DNA of 5,799 nucleotides from Gammaproteobacteria bacterium (GTDB lineage Bacteria; Pseudomonadota; Gammaproteobacteria; Arenicellales; Poriferihabitantaceae), in contig VXPI01000295.1 in NCBI GenBank assembly GCA_009839585.1, positions 1 to 5,799 of the forward strand. Direction: 5' to 3'. Shown piece by piece: positions 1 through 5,799 of this stretch (its first letter is position 1; every line of letters begins with the position of its first letter). The translations under genes and the position numbers were made by a program. Under the pieces are notes generated by a model. The model saw only the letters and a program-made list of their open reading frames with translations, was not told the origin of the DNA and ran no database searches.

Positions 1-189
1 CAAGCAGAAAATGATGTCCGCTAATGCAGTAGAATCAAGGGGGCGAGTAGTTACGTTTATCATAAAGGTCTGTGCTTGGGGTATATGATATACATCGGGC
101 ATATTATAAATACCGTGAAAACACTCAACATTCAACTTTTCGAAAAATAGGAAATGCCTTTTTTCGACGTTAACAAACCTGTCTTCCAT
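1..189 (-). CDS. Partial unrecognised protein, 5' portion only (runs off the left edge)
   Basis: On the minus strand an open frame runs from the ATG at 189-187 to the window edge, giving 63 codons with no stop; the nearest in-frame stop upstream is TGA at 210-208. The protein begins MEDRFVNVEKRH and contains FFEKLNVECFHGIYNMPD. Its mixed hydrophobic and charged composition looks like real coding sequence rather than a shadow. I recognise no domain and propose no function. The start is uncertain. No clear ribosome site lies at the right distance from 189. A second minus-strand frame (132-239, starting MSVEQVEYFVESS) also looks coding and overlaps this one, so the true gene may start at 239 and have suffered an indel between about 208 and 187. 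It would be transcribed divergently from the ATPase gene at 346. Confidence 0.35.
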   Translation of the reverse strand, partial: MEDRFVNVEKRHFLFFEKLNVECFHGIYNMPDVYHIPQAQTFMINVTTRPLDSTALADIIFCL

Positions 190-296
190 GTTCCACTTAT
201 TGAAGATTCAACGAAGTACTCTACTTGCTCCACCGACATACGATGGCAGGAATGATGCTTTCTTAATCACAAATGCCGAAGGCTAAAAGGCGTAAA

Positions 297-308
297 ATCA
301 GTACTGAT
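297..308. promoter_or_regulatory. Perfect 12-bp palindrome in the divergent intergenic region (candidate operator)
   Basis: The 12 bases ATCAGTACTGAT equal their own reverse complement exactly. They lie 37 nt upstream of the preferred ATG at 346 and overlap a TAAAAT hexamer (293-298) that could act as a -10 element. No good -35 box is visible 16-18 nt before that hexamer. A dimeric repressor site controlling the ATPase gene, and perhaps the divergent left gene, would fit. This is inferred from symmetry and position only; no known operator was recognised. Confidence 0.3.
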
Positions 309-333
309 GAATTCTTGTTTTGCTCGTTAAGTG

Positions 334-338
334 AAGGA
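334..338 (+). promoter_or_regulatory. Ribosome binding site choosing the ATG at 346
   Basis: AAGGA ends 7 nt before the ATG at 346. An in-frame GTG at 331 has no purine-rich site upstream and would place this AAGGA inside the coding region. The ATG at 346 is therefore the preferred start, giving 515 rather than 520 residues. Confidence 0.6.
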
Positions 339-345
339 CTCAGCC

Positions 346-1893
346 ATGATTGAGAAGCGCTTTAGAAAAATGTGGGAACAGTTACAGGGAAAAAAACCAC
401 ATCTTCCGCACTTTTTGACCGAGGTTCATTTGCAAGGAATACGAGGTATTAATGATCTGAGAGTTGTTTTTGATTACCCGGTTAGCGTTATTGCCGGTGG
501 CAACGCAAGTGGCAAGACGACGGTTTTATTCGGCGTAGCTTGTGCATATAAGGTCCCGGGGGCTGGAGTAAAGGATTTCGTTCCGTCAACACTTTTCCCC
601 GACTATCGCCCAACGTCAGGAACACGGGAAGACCCCAAGACCCCGGTTATTGTCGATTTTGACTATGTGACTCCAGAGGGTCGTCGATCCATGAGATGGC
701 GTAGGCTCAAGGGCTGGAACCGGAGTTTCATGGGTCGAAAGAACGCCAGTCAACCGGAACGTCTCGTATATCTTAGAACGCTCAGCAATCTCAGCAATCC
801 ATCTGAGGTGCGCGGTGTATTAGGCTTGTCACGTTCAAAAACCCCGCCAGACGAAATAGCCCTATCTGCTTCACAGATTGAATTTGCTCATCAAATGCTA
901 CCGTTTCGGTATTCCGAAGTTGTGAATCTTTCCATCGGCAATAAGTCGCTTCTTTTTGCGTCTCAAGAACTTGGCGCCAGTTATTCTGAATTGCATATGT
1001 CGGCGGGGGAGAGGGCAATTCTGCGTCTTTCCCAGGAAATAGCCCAACTTGATGGAGCGTTGATTCTAATTGATGAGGTTGAAGCAGGCCTTCATCCCTG
1101 GGTACAGCAACTTCTCATGTTGCATTTACAACAATTGGCACTGCGTAATAATCTACAGGTAATTCTTACCTCACATAGCCCGGTCGTTCTGGATTCAGTG
1201 CCACCAAACGGACGCATCTTTCTGGAACGTACTGAAGCGACTCAAGTTGTAGTACGCCCCCCCTACCGAGACATTATTCAGAATGCATTATATGGGCGGT
1301 CCGACCATGTCCTCAACCTGCTTTGTGAGGATGTGGTTGCAGAAGGTGTTTTGCAAGGTCTGCTCGATGTCATTTTCCCAGAACAAAAAATGAAACCAGA
1401 TTCAGTATGCATAGGTCGTGACACTGGTGCTGAGGAGTTCCCTACTCATGCGGCAGCATTTCGAAAATTCGGCCAGATCGACAGTTTTGTATTTGTTCTT
1501 GATGGCGACAAACGCGGAAGCAAGGCAGAAACCAGGTTGCGTGATCAGGCAAAACACGACACGGTATTTTTTCTGCCTGATAGTACCCCGGAAATCTGGA
1601 CATGGAAAAAACTCAAGAATCTTTCTCCAGAAGAGGCCAGTATTCATGGTTTCGGAACAGACTGGCTGGAACGCATGAATAAGCTGGATGTAGTTTACGA
1701 TTCTGCGTCTGACTCATCTTCTCAAATAGCCAAGACCAAATTAAGTAATTTTGCCGAAGATCAAGGCCATCAAGAGTCAGAGGTGGCCCGTATAGTTGGA
1801 CGGATTGAGGCCAGACGCAGGCAAAGCGATATTCAGCCATTGAAAGATGGCTTGATCAATGTACTGCTTCAGTGGCGTACTGGTCTGGAGTAG
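346..1893 (+). CDS. OLD/ABC-type AAA ATPase with TOPRIM-like C-terminal domain, putative stand-alone defence protein
   Basis: This 515-residue protein (stop TAG 1891-1893) starts at the ATG supported by AAGGA; a GTG at 331 is the alternative. The N-terminal half is an SMC/OLD-type ATPase. An FLTEVHLQGIRGI strand precedes Walker A GGNASGKTT (residues 51-59). The ABC signature MSAGERA is at 218-224, Walker B ALILIDEVEAGLHP at 238-251 (D243, E244), and the H-loop TSHSP at 275-279. The C-terminal part looks TOPRIM-like: an acidic CEDVVAEG segment from residue 327, then VLDGD (D386 and D388). This resembles the glutamate-then-DxD layout of OLD-family nucleases, but the usual VEGxxD is changed, so nuclease activity is uncertain. 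OLD-family ATPase-TOPRIM proteins are widespread phage-defence nucleases, usually cytoplasmic. No co-directional partner is visible; the next genes converge on it. Alternatives are a single-gene relative of the PARIS (AriA plus DUF4435) architecture or another ATPase effector family. The ATPase call is firm, the C-terminal call moderate, and the defence role inferred from domains and context. Confidence 0.85.
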   Translation: MIEKRFRKMWEQLQGKKPHLPHFLTEVHLQGIRGINDLRVVFDYPVSVIAGGNASGKTTVLFGVACAYKVPGAGVKDFVPSTLFPDYRPTSGTREDPKTPVIVDFDYVTPEGRRSMRWRRLKGWNRSFMGRKNASQPERLVYLRTLSNLSNPSEVRGVLGLSRSKTPPDEIALSASQIEFAHQMLPFRYSEVVNLSIGNKSLLFASQELGASYSELHMSAGERAILRLSQEIAQLDGALILIDEVEAGLHPWVQQLLMLHLQQLALRNNLQVILTSHSPVVLDSVPPNGRIFLERTEATQVVVRPPYRDIIQNALYGRSDHVLNLLCEDVVAEGVLQGLLDVIFPEQKMKPDSVCIGRDTGAEEFPTHAAAFRKFGQIDSFVFVLDGDKRGSKAETRLRDQAKHDTVFFLPDSTPEIWTWKKLKNLSPEEASIHGFGTDWLERMNKLDVVYDSASDSSSQIAKTKLSNFAEDQGHQESEVARIVGRIEARRRQSDIQPLKDGLINVLLQWRTGLE

Positions 1894-2137
1894 TTTCATC
1901 AGTAAAATTACAACGAACTGGCAAGGGGAGGCATTCTGCACTCGTTGCACAATAACTGCACTGTGTTACACCTTCCACTATTTGGCGAGATCGCTGTAAT
2001 TGCTGCCAGAAGGGCATGGGGTGAGGGCCTGCATCCGCGCTGTGCCTGGCATTTGGCCGATGAAGAATAGCCGACAGAAATGAACCTTTACCTTCTGACA
2101 GAGTCTTTCTTCGTTGACTATGTAGCCTCAAATGCAT
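1856..2137 (-). CDS. Doubtful small ORF (93 residues) downstream of the helicase gene
   Basis: An ATG at 2137-2135 opens 93 codons, starting 16 nt after the stop of the helicase gene and overlapping the 3' end of the convergent ATPase gene by 38 nt. The last 53 residues (from a second ATG at 2017, MPFWQQLQRSRQ) look the more protein-like. They contain four cysteines in the order CSYC, then C after five residues and C after six more, which might bind a metal. Neither ATG has a recognisable ribosome site. The first 40 residues are rich in R, H and S, as expected of noncoding sequence. No family is recognised. It is listed because it fills the gap in operon position and orientation; it may be chance. 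Confidence 0.2.
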   Translation of the reverse strand: MHLRLHSQRRKTLSEGKGSFLSAILHRPNARHSADAGPHPMPFWQQLQRSRQIVEGVTQCSYCATSAECLPLPVRCNFTDETTPDQYATEAVH

Positions 2138-2153
2138 GAGGGGTTACACTTCG
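1894..2153. other. Gap between convergent genes, no convincing terminator
   Basis: These 260 bases separate the stop of the plus-strand ATPase from the stop of the minus-strand helicase. The clearest symmetry is CCTCA-AATGCA-TGAGG (2126-2141), a 5-bp stem with a 6-nt loop. It has no T-run on either side, so it is a poor terminator candidate. A doubtful minus-strand ORF occupies most of the stretch. No RNA gene, repeat array or insertion-sequence end was seen. Confidence 0.5.
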
Positions 2154-4034
2154 CTAGCCGGGAATTAGTCCCATTTCAGCCAGAAATCTTGATGGTTTTT
2201 TACTCCAGCCGAAGTACTGGTTTGAATAACTCAAATACAAATTCCTAGACGACCTGGTTACTGCCACGAAACAGTTTCGGCGCTCTTCCTGCATGGTGGA
2301 ATCACCATTTTTGATGGCGAAGTAGGTTGGGAAATGGTCTTCGGCCAAACCAATAATGAACACGTTTTTGGATTCCATCCCCTTCGCTGTGTGTACTGTC
2401 TGAAGCCTGACACAGTCCTTGGGGAGAGCCTTGGTCTTTGGTGACAAGTCCATCTCCTGCAAAAACGAGTATAGGCTCAGTTTATCCCCATGTGTATGAT
2501 GAATTTGTTTCGAAATTCGCTCCCAATTCTCTTTGTCGTAACCATAGTCAGGGAATGCTTCCCCGACTTCCCTCGTTTGATTGAGAGCATCAAAAACGCC
2601 GATCGCCTCTCGTGCGAAACTCATGTAATCTAGCGAATCACAAAGTGAGTAAACACCTTGGGTTGCGATTGACTTAAGTGTGTTACGTTCAGCAATTTGG
2701 GAGAAAAACGCTCGGATCGGCACCACCCCTTCTACCCGCGCTTGTGCCAAGACATCTTCCGCAGAGAGTTTTTCACCGTCGATAAGGCCTGTCGCAACGC
2801 ACAATTTGTGGAGCAAACTTCGGGATTCTGGTGCATTGGCTAGTTTCATTGCGTAATACATCAGCTGGATCGGAGGACTAATAAAATCTTGGCTTTTGCT
2901 TACAATCTCTGCTTCCACCCCCGTTGCAATCATATCGTCTTTTACTTGCATCAACAGTTTATTACTGCGTGCGAGAACGAGACATGTCTCGCGTCGATTT
3001 TTTGGAAACGTCTTTATTTCGGAAACCAGTTCGCCAACTTCTTCGTTGAAGTCGCCAAAGGATTTCAACCTAATATTACCCGGATTTTCTTTCTGGGCAA
3101 TACTCATCTTCTTTGTTCCTATGCGATCAGAATTATGCTCTATGAGCCGGTTAGCTATCTCCACAACCCTTGCTGGACAACGATAATTTTCGGGAAGTTG
3201 TACAACCTTTGGGCTGTAGTCACTCTTTAGTTCTTCCAGCCGTTTTGGATTTGCCCCATTCCACTGAAAAATGATCTGATCATCGTCAGCTACAACGAAA
3301 AGGTTTGATGTTTTTTCAGGGCATAGTAAACGTAGCACTTGGTATTGAGCTAGATTCGTGTCCTGGAACTCATCCACACACACATATCGATAAACCGTGC
3401 GAACCTGCCGTGCTATACGCGGTATCCTTTCAAGCACTTTTCTCGTGAAATGGAGCATTGAACCGAAGTCGACCTGGTTTTCTTTAACTAGCCATTCGGT
3501 ATAGCCACTAAAGATACCTTGAAGTATTCTGCATTGATCATTTTTGTCTTCTCCAAAGTATTCTGGGAGATCTCGTGCAGTGATGCCGTGTTTGAACATT
3601 GTGTCGATCTGTTGCAGTGAACTTTCAGGGTCATCAACTTCGACATGCCCCAGGTCATCTAGTTCTTTTAGTATTGCTATGCGATCCATGTCGTTCGTGA
3701 TCACTTCAAAGTCCGGGCGAAAATTCAATTGACTTCCATGTTGGCGCAAAATGTCCATGCAGAATGAATGGAAGGTACGGAGCTGTATTCTTCTTGATCT
3801 CTCACCTAACAGTTCGTGAAGTCGATCCCGCATTTCATTGGCCGCTTTAACGGTAAAAGCAAGCCCCAGGATTCGATAATTGTCCTTCGGACTCCTTGAG
3901 ATCAGATTTGCGATCCGAAGAGTCAGGACAGCCGTTTTGCCAGAGCCAGGCCCCGCTAGAACAAGTAAAGCACCTTCATCCCATTCGACCGCCTGTCGTT
4001 GATTTTCGTTTAGATCCGAGAAGTCGACGTTCAT
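2154..4034 (-). CDS. gajB: UvrD/Rep-type superfamily 1 DNA helicase, GajB-like Gabija subunit
   Basis: This intact 626-residue helicase carries all the main SF1A motifs. They are the Q motif LNENQRQAV (8-16), Walker A AGPGSGKT (27-34), motif Ia LAFTVKAANEMRDRL (58-72), TFHSF (87-91), motif II VDEFQDTN (220-227), motif III ADDDQIIFQWNGA (249-261), motif IV QLPENYRCP (279-287), motif V QTVHTAKGME (545-554) and motif VI EERRNCFVAVTR (583-594). The start ATG overlaps the stop of the upstream gajA-like frame in ATGA, with GGAGA 6 nt before it, so the two are probably co-transcribed and translationally coupled. A UvrD-like helicase directly after an OLD nuclease is the defining layout of Gabija, where GajB binds the GajA assembly and is thought to sense or unwind phage DNA ends. 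From memory it is somewhat longer than the best-studied GajB (about 500 residues). A general repair helicase is the alternative, but the overlap with an OLD gene makes that unlikely. Confidence 0.85.
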   Translation of the reverse strand: MNVDFSDLNENQRQAVEWDEGALLVLAGPGSGKTAVLTLRIANLISRSPKDNYRILGLAFTVKAANEMRDRLHELLGERSRRIQLRTFHSFCMDILRQHGSQLNFRPDFEVITNDMDRIAILKELDDLGHVEVDDPESSLQQIDTMFKHGITARDLPEYFGEDKNDQCRILQGIFSGYTEWLVKENQVDFGSMLHFTRKVLERIPRIARQVRTVYRYVCVDEFQDTNLAQYQVLRLLCPEKTSNLFVVADDDQIIFQWNGANPKRLEELKSDYSPKVVQLPENYRCPARVVEIANRLIEHNSDRIGTKKMSIAQKENPGNIRLKSFGDFNEEVGELVSEIKTFPKNRRETCLVLARSNKLLMQVKDDMIATGVEAEIVSKSQDFISPPIQLMYYAMKLANAPESRSLLHKLCVATGLIDGEKLSAEDVLAQARVEGVVPIRAFFSQIAERNTLKSIATQGVYSLCDSLDYMSFAREAIGVFDALNQTREVGEAFPDYGYDKENWERISKQIHHTHGDKLSLYSFLQEMDLSPKTKALPKDCVRLQTVHTAKGMESKNVFIIGLAEDHFPTYFAIKNGDSTMQEERRNCFVAVTRSSRNLYLSYSNQYFGWSKKPSRFLAEMGLIPG

Positions 4035-5200
4035 GGTGATTCTCCAGTCACTATTTTCAATATTTCCTCAATCTCTGCAGGAACTGCTGGCTGGCCACTT
4101 TCTTGTTTCTTACGCATCAACAATAGTGCATTGAGCGCTGCGGCTGGCTTGCCTTTTCTTATTTTTTTACACACTTCGCTCCAATAACCATGTTCACCAG
4201 GTTTCCGTGTAATACTGTTGCCTTGTTGCTGACCAATAATTTCTTGATATGGATCGCCATAACCAGACTCACAAAGTAGCACCTCTATGCTCTCGGCGGT
4301 AAGAATTCGGATGTGGCAATCCTCATCTCTGCCGTCCAGACTTTTTTTGGCCAAAGCCGCGTATTTTTTACCCTCCTGGTCACCGTCTGATACTACAAAC
4401 CAGTTGATGTCCAATGCGTCAGCCAGTTTGATAAACACCTTATGATCAGCCTGACTGTATTCAACGATCCTGACACCTGCTTTATGAAGGTCTAGTTGAA
4501 GCATTTGTGCACATTCGGCAAATACGGAGACATCCGTTTCCCCTTCAACCAAAAGCCAGCAGCGAGCAAACAGCAACTCACCACGATTACGGCGTACATG
4601 ATGATTGAGTTTTCGCAATTCTTCGTCAGTCAATGATTCATTCATAACGTGCTTGCATTGAGTGACGTCATGTTTGCGACTCATTCTACGAAGTTTGTTT
4701 ATGGAGGCCTCAGCAAGGATATCTCCTGAGTGTGTCGCCACAATCTTCTGCCCCGGCATATCTTCCAGTATTTTCCAGACTGCTTGAACGGCGTTAGGGT
4801 GTAGGTGAGCCTCCGGTTCTTCAATCGCGATAATCGGTTCTGCATGTTGATCGACGCTAGGTTGAAGGCGGGTGTGCAAGTAGGCACTGAACAAAAGCAA
4901 GACGGACAGACTTTGTGTTCCCTCGCCATGGCTTCGTATTGGAATCTTGGCGTTGGAAGTCGTTAATAGATTTACATCGGTATATTTGAGAACCTTGTAC
5001 ACGTCGGCTGGAACAGGGTCAACGGTTACAGCGTCCACCTGACCAACAGCAACAAGCCTAGATATGTTTTTCAACTCTGTAGTGACATCCCTGAAACTGG
5101 TATGTGCGTCCACGATTTTCTGATTGACATTTTGAAGCTCATCTTCCAAATTACGCTGCAAAGTTGCATCAATGTCCCTGTCATCAAGAACGATGCCCAA
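4031..5200 (-). CDS. C-terminal reading frame of the gajA-like gene (signature, Walker B, TOPRIM)
   Basis: This frame is open from just after TAG at 5215-5213 to the TGA at 4033-4031. Its first possible start is TTG at 5200, giving 389 codons. Homology-like sequence begins at DDRDIDATLQRNLEDELQ (from 5185), so the few residues before it are probably not native. It encodes the second ATPase half, with HGEGTQS at 91-97 and IEEPEAH at 126-132, and the whole TOPRIM domain, with VEGETD at 218-223 and DGD at 272-274. It lacks Walker A and therefore cannot bind ATP in the usual way alone. No ribosome site precedes the TTG, so independent translation is doubtful. Its end overlaps the helicase start by 4 nt. 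Confidence 0.7.
   Translation of the reverse strand: MGIVLDDRDIDATLQRNLEDELQNVNQKIVDAHTSFRDVTTELKNISRLVAVGQVDAVTVDPVPADVYKVLKYTDVNLLTTSNAKIPIRSHGEGTQSLSVLLLFSAYLHTRLQPSVDQHAEPIIAIEEPEAHLHPNAVQAVWKILEDMPGQKIVATHSGDILAEASINKLRRMSRKHDVTQCKHVMNESLTDEELRKLNHHVRRNRGELLFARCWLLVEGETDVSVFAECAQMLQLDLHKAGVRIVEYSQADHKVFIKLADALDINWFVVSDGDQEGKKYAALAKKSLDGRDEDCHIRILTAESIEVLLCESGYGDPYQEIIGQQQGNSITRKPGEHGYWSEVCKKIRKGKPAAALNALLLMRKKQESGQPAVPAEIEEILKIVTGESP
4041..4045 (-). promoter_or_regulatory. Ribosome binding site of the helicase gene, inside the end of the gajA-like frame
   Basis: On the minus strand GGAGA stands 6 nt before the helicase ATG (4034-4032), within the last codons of the upstream gene. Together with the 4-nt ATGA overlap, this predicts translational coupling or reinitiation. 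It also lets the helicase be made even when the upstream frame is broken, provided the transcript survives. Confidence 0.65.
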
Positions 5201-5775
5201 TACGTAGACTGGCTATGAAACTGATCTTTCGCATCACGCAAAGTAGCCTGAAAGAAGAATGGTCGAAATCGTCTGAGTTCTCTGATTGTTCCAGATCGCC
5301 CAACAAGTTCATTATCGGCATCATCCAGGAAACTCAAGTTTTGAAGAGGTCGTCCAGCCTCCAAATCAAATTTTGCCGTGACCTGAAGCTTAATCTCCGA
5401 AAAGCGATCACCGACAATAACTTCATTCAAGGATTGCGTAATATGCTCGGGCCAAGGATGATTTTCTGTTTCGAGAAAGTTGAGCCTGATACTGATTGGA
5501 TCACACTTTTCAAGGTTTATGTGGTTCCCATCCCGGTAGAAGTCGTATTCAGAAAAATTACAGGTCCTGTCAGATTTCACGACATCAAGACACAAGCGTA
5601 ACGCCTCCAGAATAGTTGTTTTTCCCGTGTTGTTCTCGCCAATCAGGACTGTAATGTCTCGATCTAATTCGACAACTATGTTTTTAATGCCACGGAAGTT
5701 TTCGATTTTTATCTGAGTTATGGCTGAAAGTAGTGCGTGGGGGTTTGGGGGGTTGAAAAAAGCGGCGTAGCCGGA
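5071..5775 (-). CDS. N-terminal reading frame of the gajA-like gene (Walker A half)
   Basis: This frame is open from just after TAA at 5778-5776 to TGA at 5073-5071. It encodes ITQIKIENFRGIKN and Walker A GENNTGKTT (5640-5614), followed by LDVVKSDRTCNFSEYDF and PFFFQATLRDAKDQF up to about 5185. Beyond that the residues (MTGTLMQLCSVIW) no longer fit the family and are read out of frame. No ATG, GTG or TTG occurs in frame before TTG at 5595-5593, which lies after Walker A and so cannot be the true start. The family normally begins a few residues before the KIENFRGI strand, which places the expected start at the ATA codon 5721-5719, one base away from ATG. No clear ribosome site precedes that codon. 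Confidence 0.6.
   Translation of the reverse strand, partial: SGYAAFFNPPNPHALLSAITQIKIENFRGIKNIVVELDRDITVLIGENNTGKTTILEALRLCLDVVKSDRTCNFSEYDFYRDGNHINLEKCDPISIRLNFLETENHPWPEHITQSLNEVIVGDRFSEIKLQVTAKFDLEAGRPLQNLSFLDDADNELVGRSGTIRELRRFRPFFFQATLRDAKDQFHSQSTYWASFLMTGTLMQLCSVIWKMSFKMSIRKSWTHIPVSGMSLQS
5180..5212 (-). other. Frame-change site within the gajA-like gene
   Basis: The N-terminal frame reads TYWASFL up to the TTG codon 5187-5185. The family-like continuation DDRDIDATL begins at GAT 5185-5183, one base back. The switch must lie downstream of the TAG at 5215-5213 in the second frame, and protein continuity places it around 5180-5190. Local sequence (TCG TTC TTG ATG) contains no X-XXY-YYZ slippery heptamer, so a one-base loss is more likely than programmed -1 frameshifting. 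Confidence 0.7.
5739..5761. repeat. Cluster of short homopolymer runs just upstream of the gajA-like coding region
   Basis: On the plus strand the stretch reads G5, T3, G6, TTG, A6. On the gene's strand it is T6, CAA, C6, AAA, C5, ending about 17 nt before the expected start codon. Runs of five or six are short for proven contingency loci but are known weak spots for slippage and for base-calling error. A minus-strand frame with TTG at 5795-5793 (residues VIVNPATPLF) reads through the runs and ends at TAA just after them. A one-base gain in the runs would join it to the gajA-like frame. Confidence 0.45.
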
Positions 5776-5799
5776 TTAACTATTACATAACACAAAATG

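Larger units (their letters stand above)
4031..5721 (-). pseudogene. gajA: GajA-like OLD-family ATPase/TOPRIM endonuclease, split by a frameshift and lacking a normal start codon
   Basis: Joining two minus-strand frames near 5185 rebuilds a protein of about 563 residues, counted from an ATA at 5721-5719. This is close to the roughly 580 residues I recall for GajA. In the joined numbering the order is: strand QIKIENFRGIKN, Walker A GENNTGKTT (28-36), PFFFQATLRDAKDQF before the join, signature HGEGTQS (265-271), Walker B IIAIEEPEAHLHP (around 298-309), H-loop ATHS (329-332), TOPRIM VEGETD (392-397) and DGD (446-448), then a lysine-rich RKGKPAAAL segment near 522-530. This is the complete motif set of a class 2 OLD nuclease, the type encoded beside a UvrD helicase. 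GajA is known as an ATP/nucleotide-inhibited, sequence-specific DNA-cleaving enzyme. Two things speak against function as written: the -1 frame change, and no ATG, GTG or TTG before Walker A in its frame. Both could also be sequencing errors. The family is secure; the broken state depends on read quality. Confidence 0.8.

Noticed and set aside
81..93. Inverted repeat GTATAT-G-ATATAC
   Set aside because: It is AT-rich, lies inside the probable left partial gene, and such short symmetry is expected by chance in AT-rich sequence.
331..345. GTG at 331 as the start of the plus-strand ATPase
   Set aside because: No ribosome site precedes it, while AAGGA is well placed for the ATG at 346.
2126..2141. 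Hairpin CCTCA-AATGCA-TGAGG as a transcription terminator
   Set aside because: The stem is only 5 bp and there is no T-run on either strand.
2889..3230. Plus-strand open frames of about 100 codons opposite the helicase gene
   Set aside because: They lie antisense to an intact helicase with all its motifs, have no ribosome sites, and encode no recognisable domain; they are shadows.
5180..5212. Programmed -1 ribosomal frameshifting to make full-length GajA
   Set aside because: No X-XXY-YYZ slippery heptamer is present at the switch, no clear stimulatory hairpin was seen after it, and the normal start codon is also missing, so mutation or error is the simpler reading.
5164..5601. Plus-strand open frame of 145 codons opposite the gajA-like N-terminus
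   Set aside because: The opposite strand carries the family-like sequence following Walker A. This frame has no family features and no operon context.
1..5799. CRISPR arrays, retron-like RNA, tRNA genes or insertion sequences
   Set aside because: No regularly spaced repeats, reverse transcriptase motifs, tRNA-like folds or transposase motifs were seen in either strand.

Overview
The window (5,799 bp) looks like part of a bacterial anti-phage defence island. Genes are dense, three ATP-dependent DNA-metabolism genes sit side by side, and no housekeeping gene is visible. Base composition is intermediate (roughly mid-40s % GC by eye). Protein style suggests a Gram-negative, perhaps gamma-proteobacterial, host. 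That assignment is weak because no taxonomic marker gene is present.

Layout from left to right. (1) Positions 1-189, minus strand: the start of an unrecognised gene that runs off the left edge. Its 5' end may be broken, because a second minus-strand frame (ATG at 239) overlaps it. (2) Positions 190-345: a divergent intergenic region with a perfect 12-bp palindrome at 297-308. (3) Positions 346-1893, plus strand: an intact 515-residue ABC/OLD-type ATPase with an apparent TOPRIM-like C-terminal half. It appears to stand alone. (4) Positions 1894-2153: a convergent gap with one doubtful small ORF and no convincing terminator. (5) Positions 2154-4034, minus strand: an intact UvrD/Rep-type superfamily 1 helicase (GajB-like). 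(6) Positions 4031 to about 5721, minus strand: an OLD-family ATPase-TOPRIM nuclease (GajA-like), split over two reading frames.

Genes 5 and 6 form a Gabija-type pair in the order gajA then gajB, joined by a 4-nt ATGA overlap with a ribosome site inside the end of gajA. In Gabija, GajA is a nucleotide-sensing DNA endonuclease and GajB is a helicase partner. Here the gajA-like gene has two apparent lesions. A -1 frame change near 5185 separates the ATPase N-terminus from the rest, and no ATG, GTG or TTG precedes the Walker A motif in its frame. Every catalytic motif is still present once the frames are joined, so the damage is either recent, an assembly error, or (less likely) a switchable state. 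The plus-strand ATPase at 346 may be a separate defence gene that does not depend on the Gabija pair.
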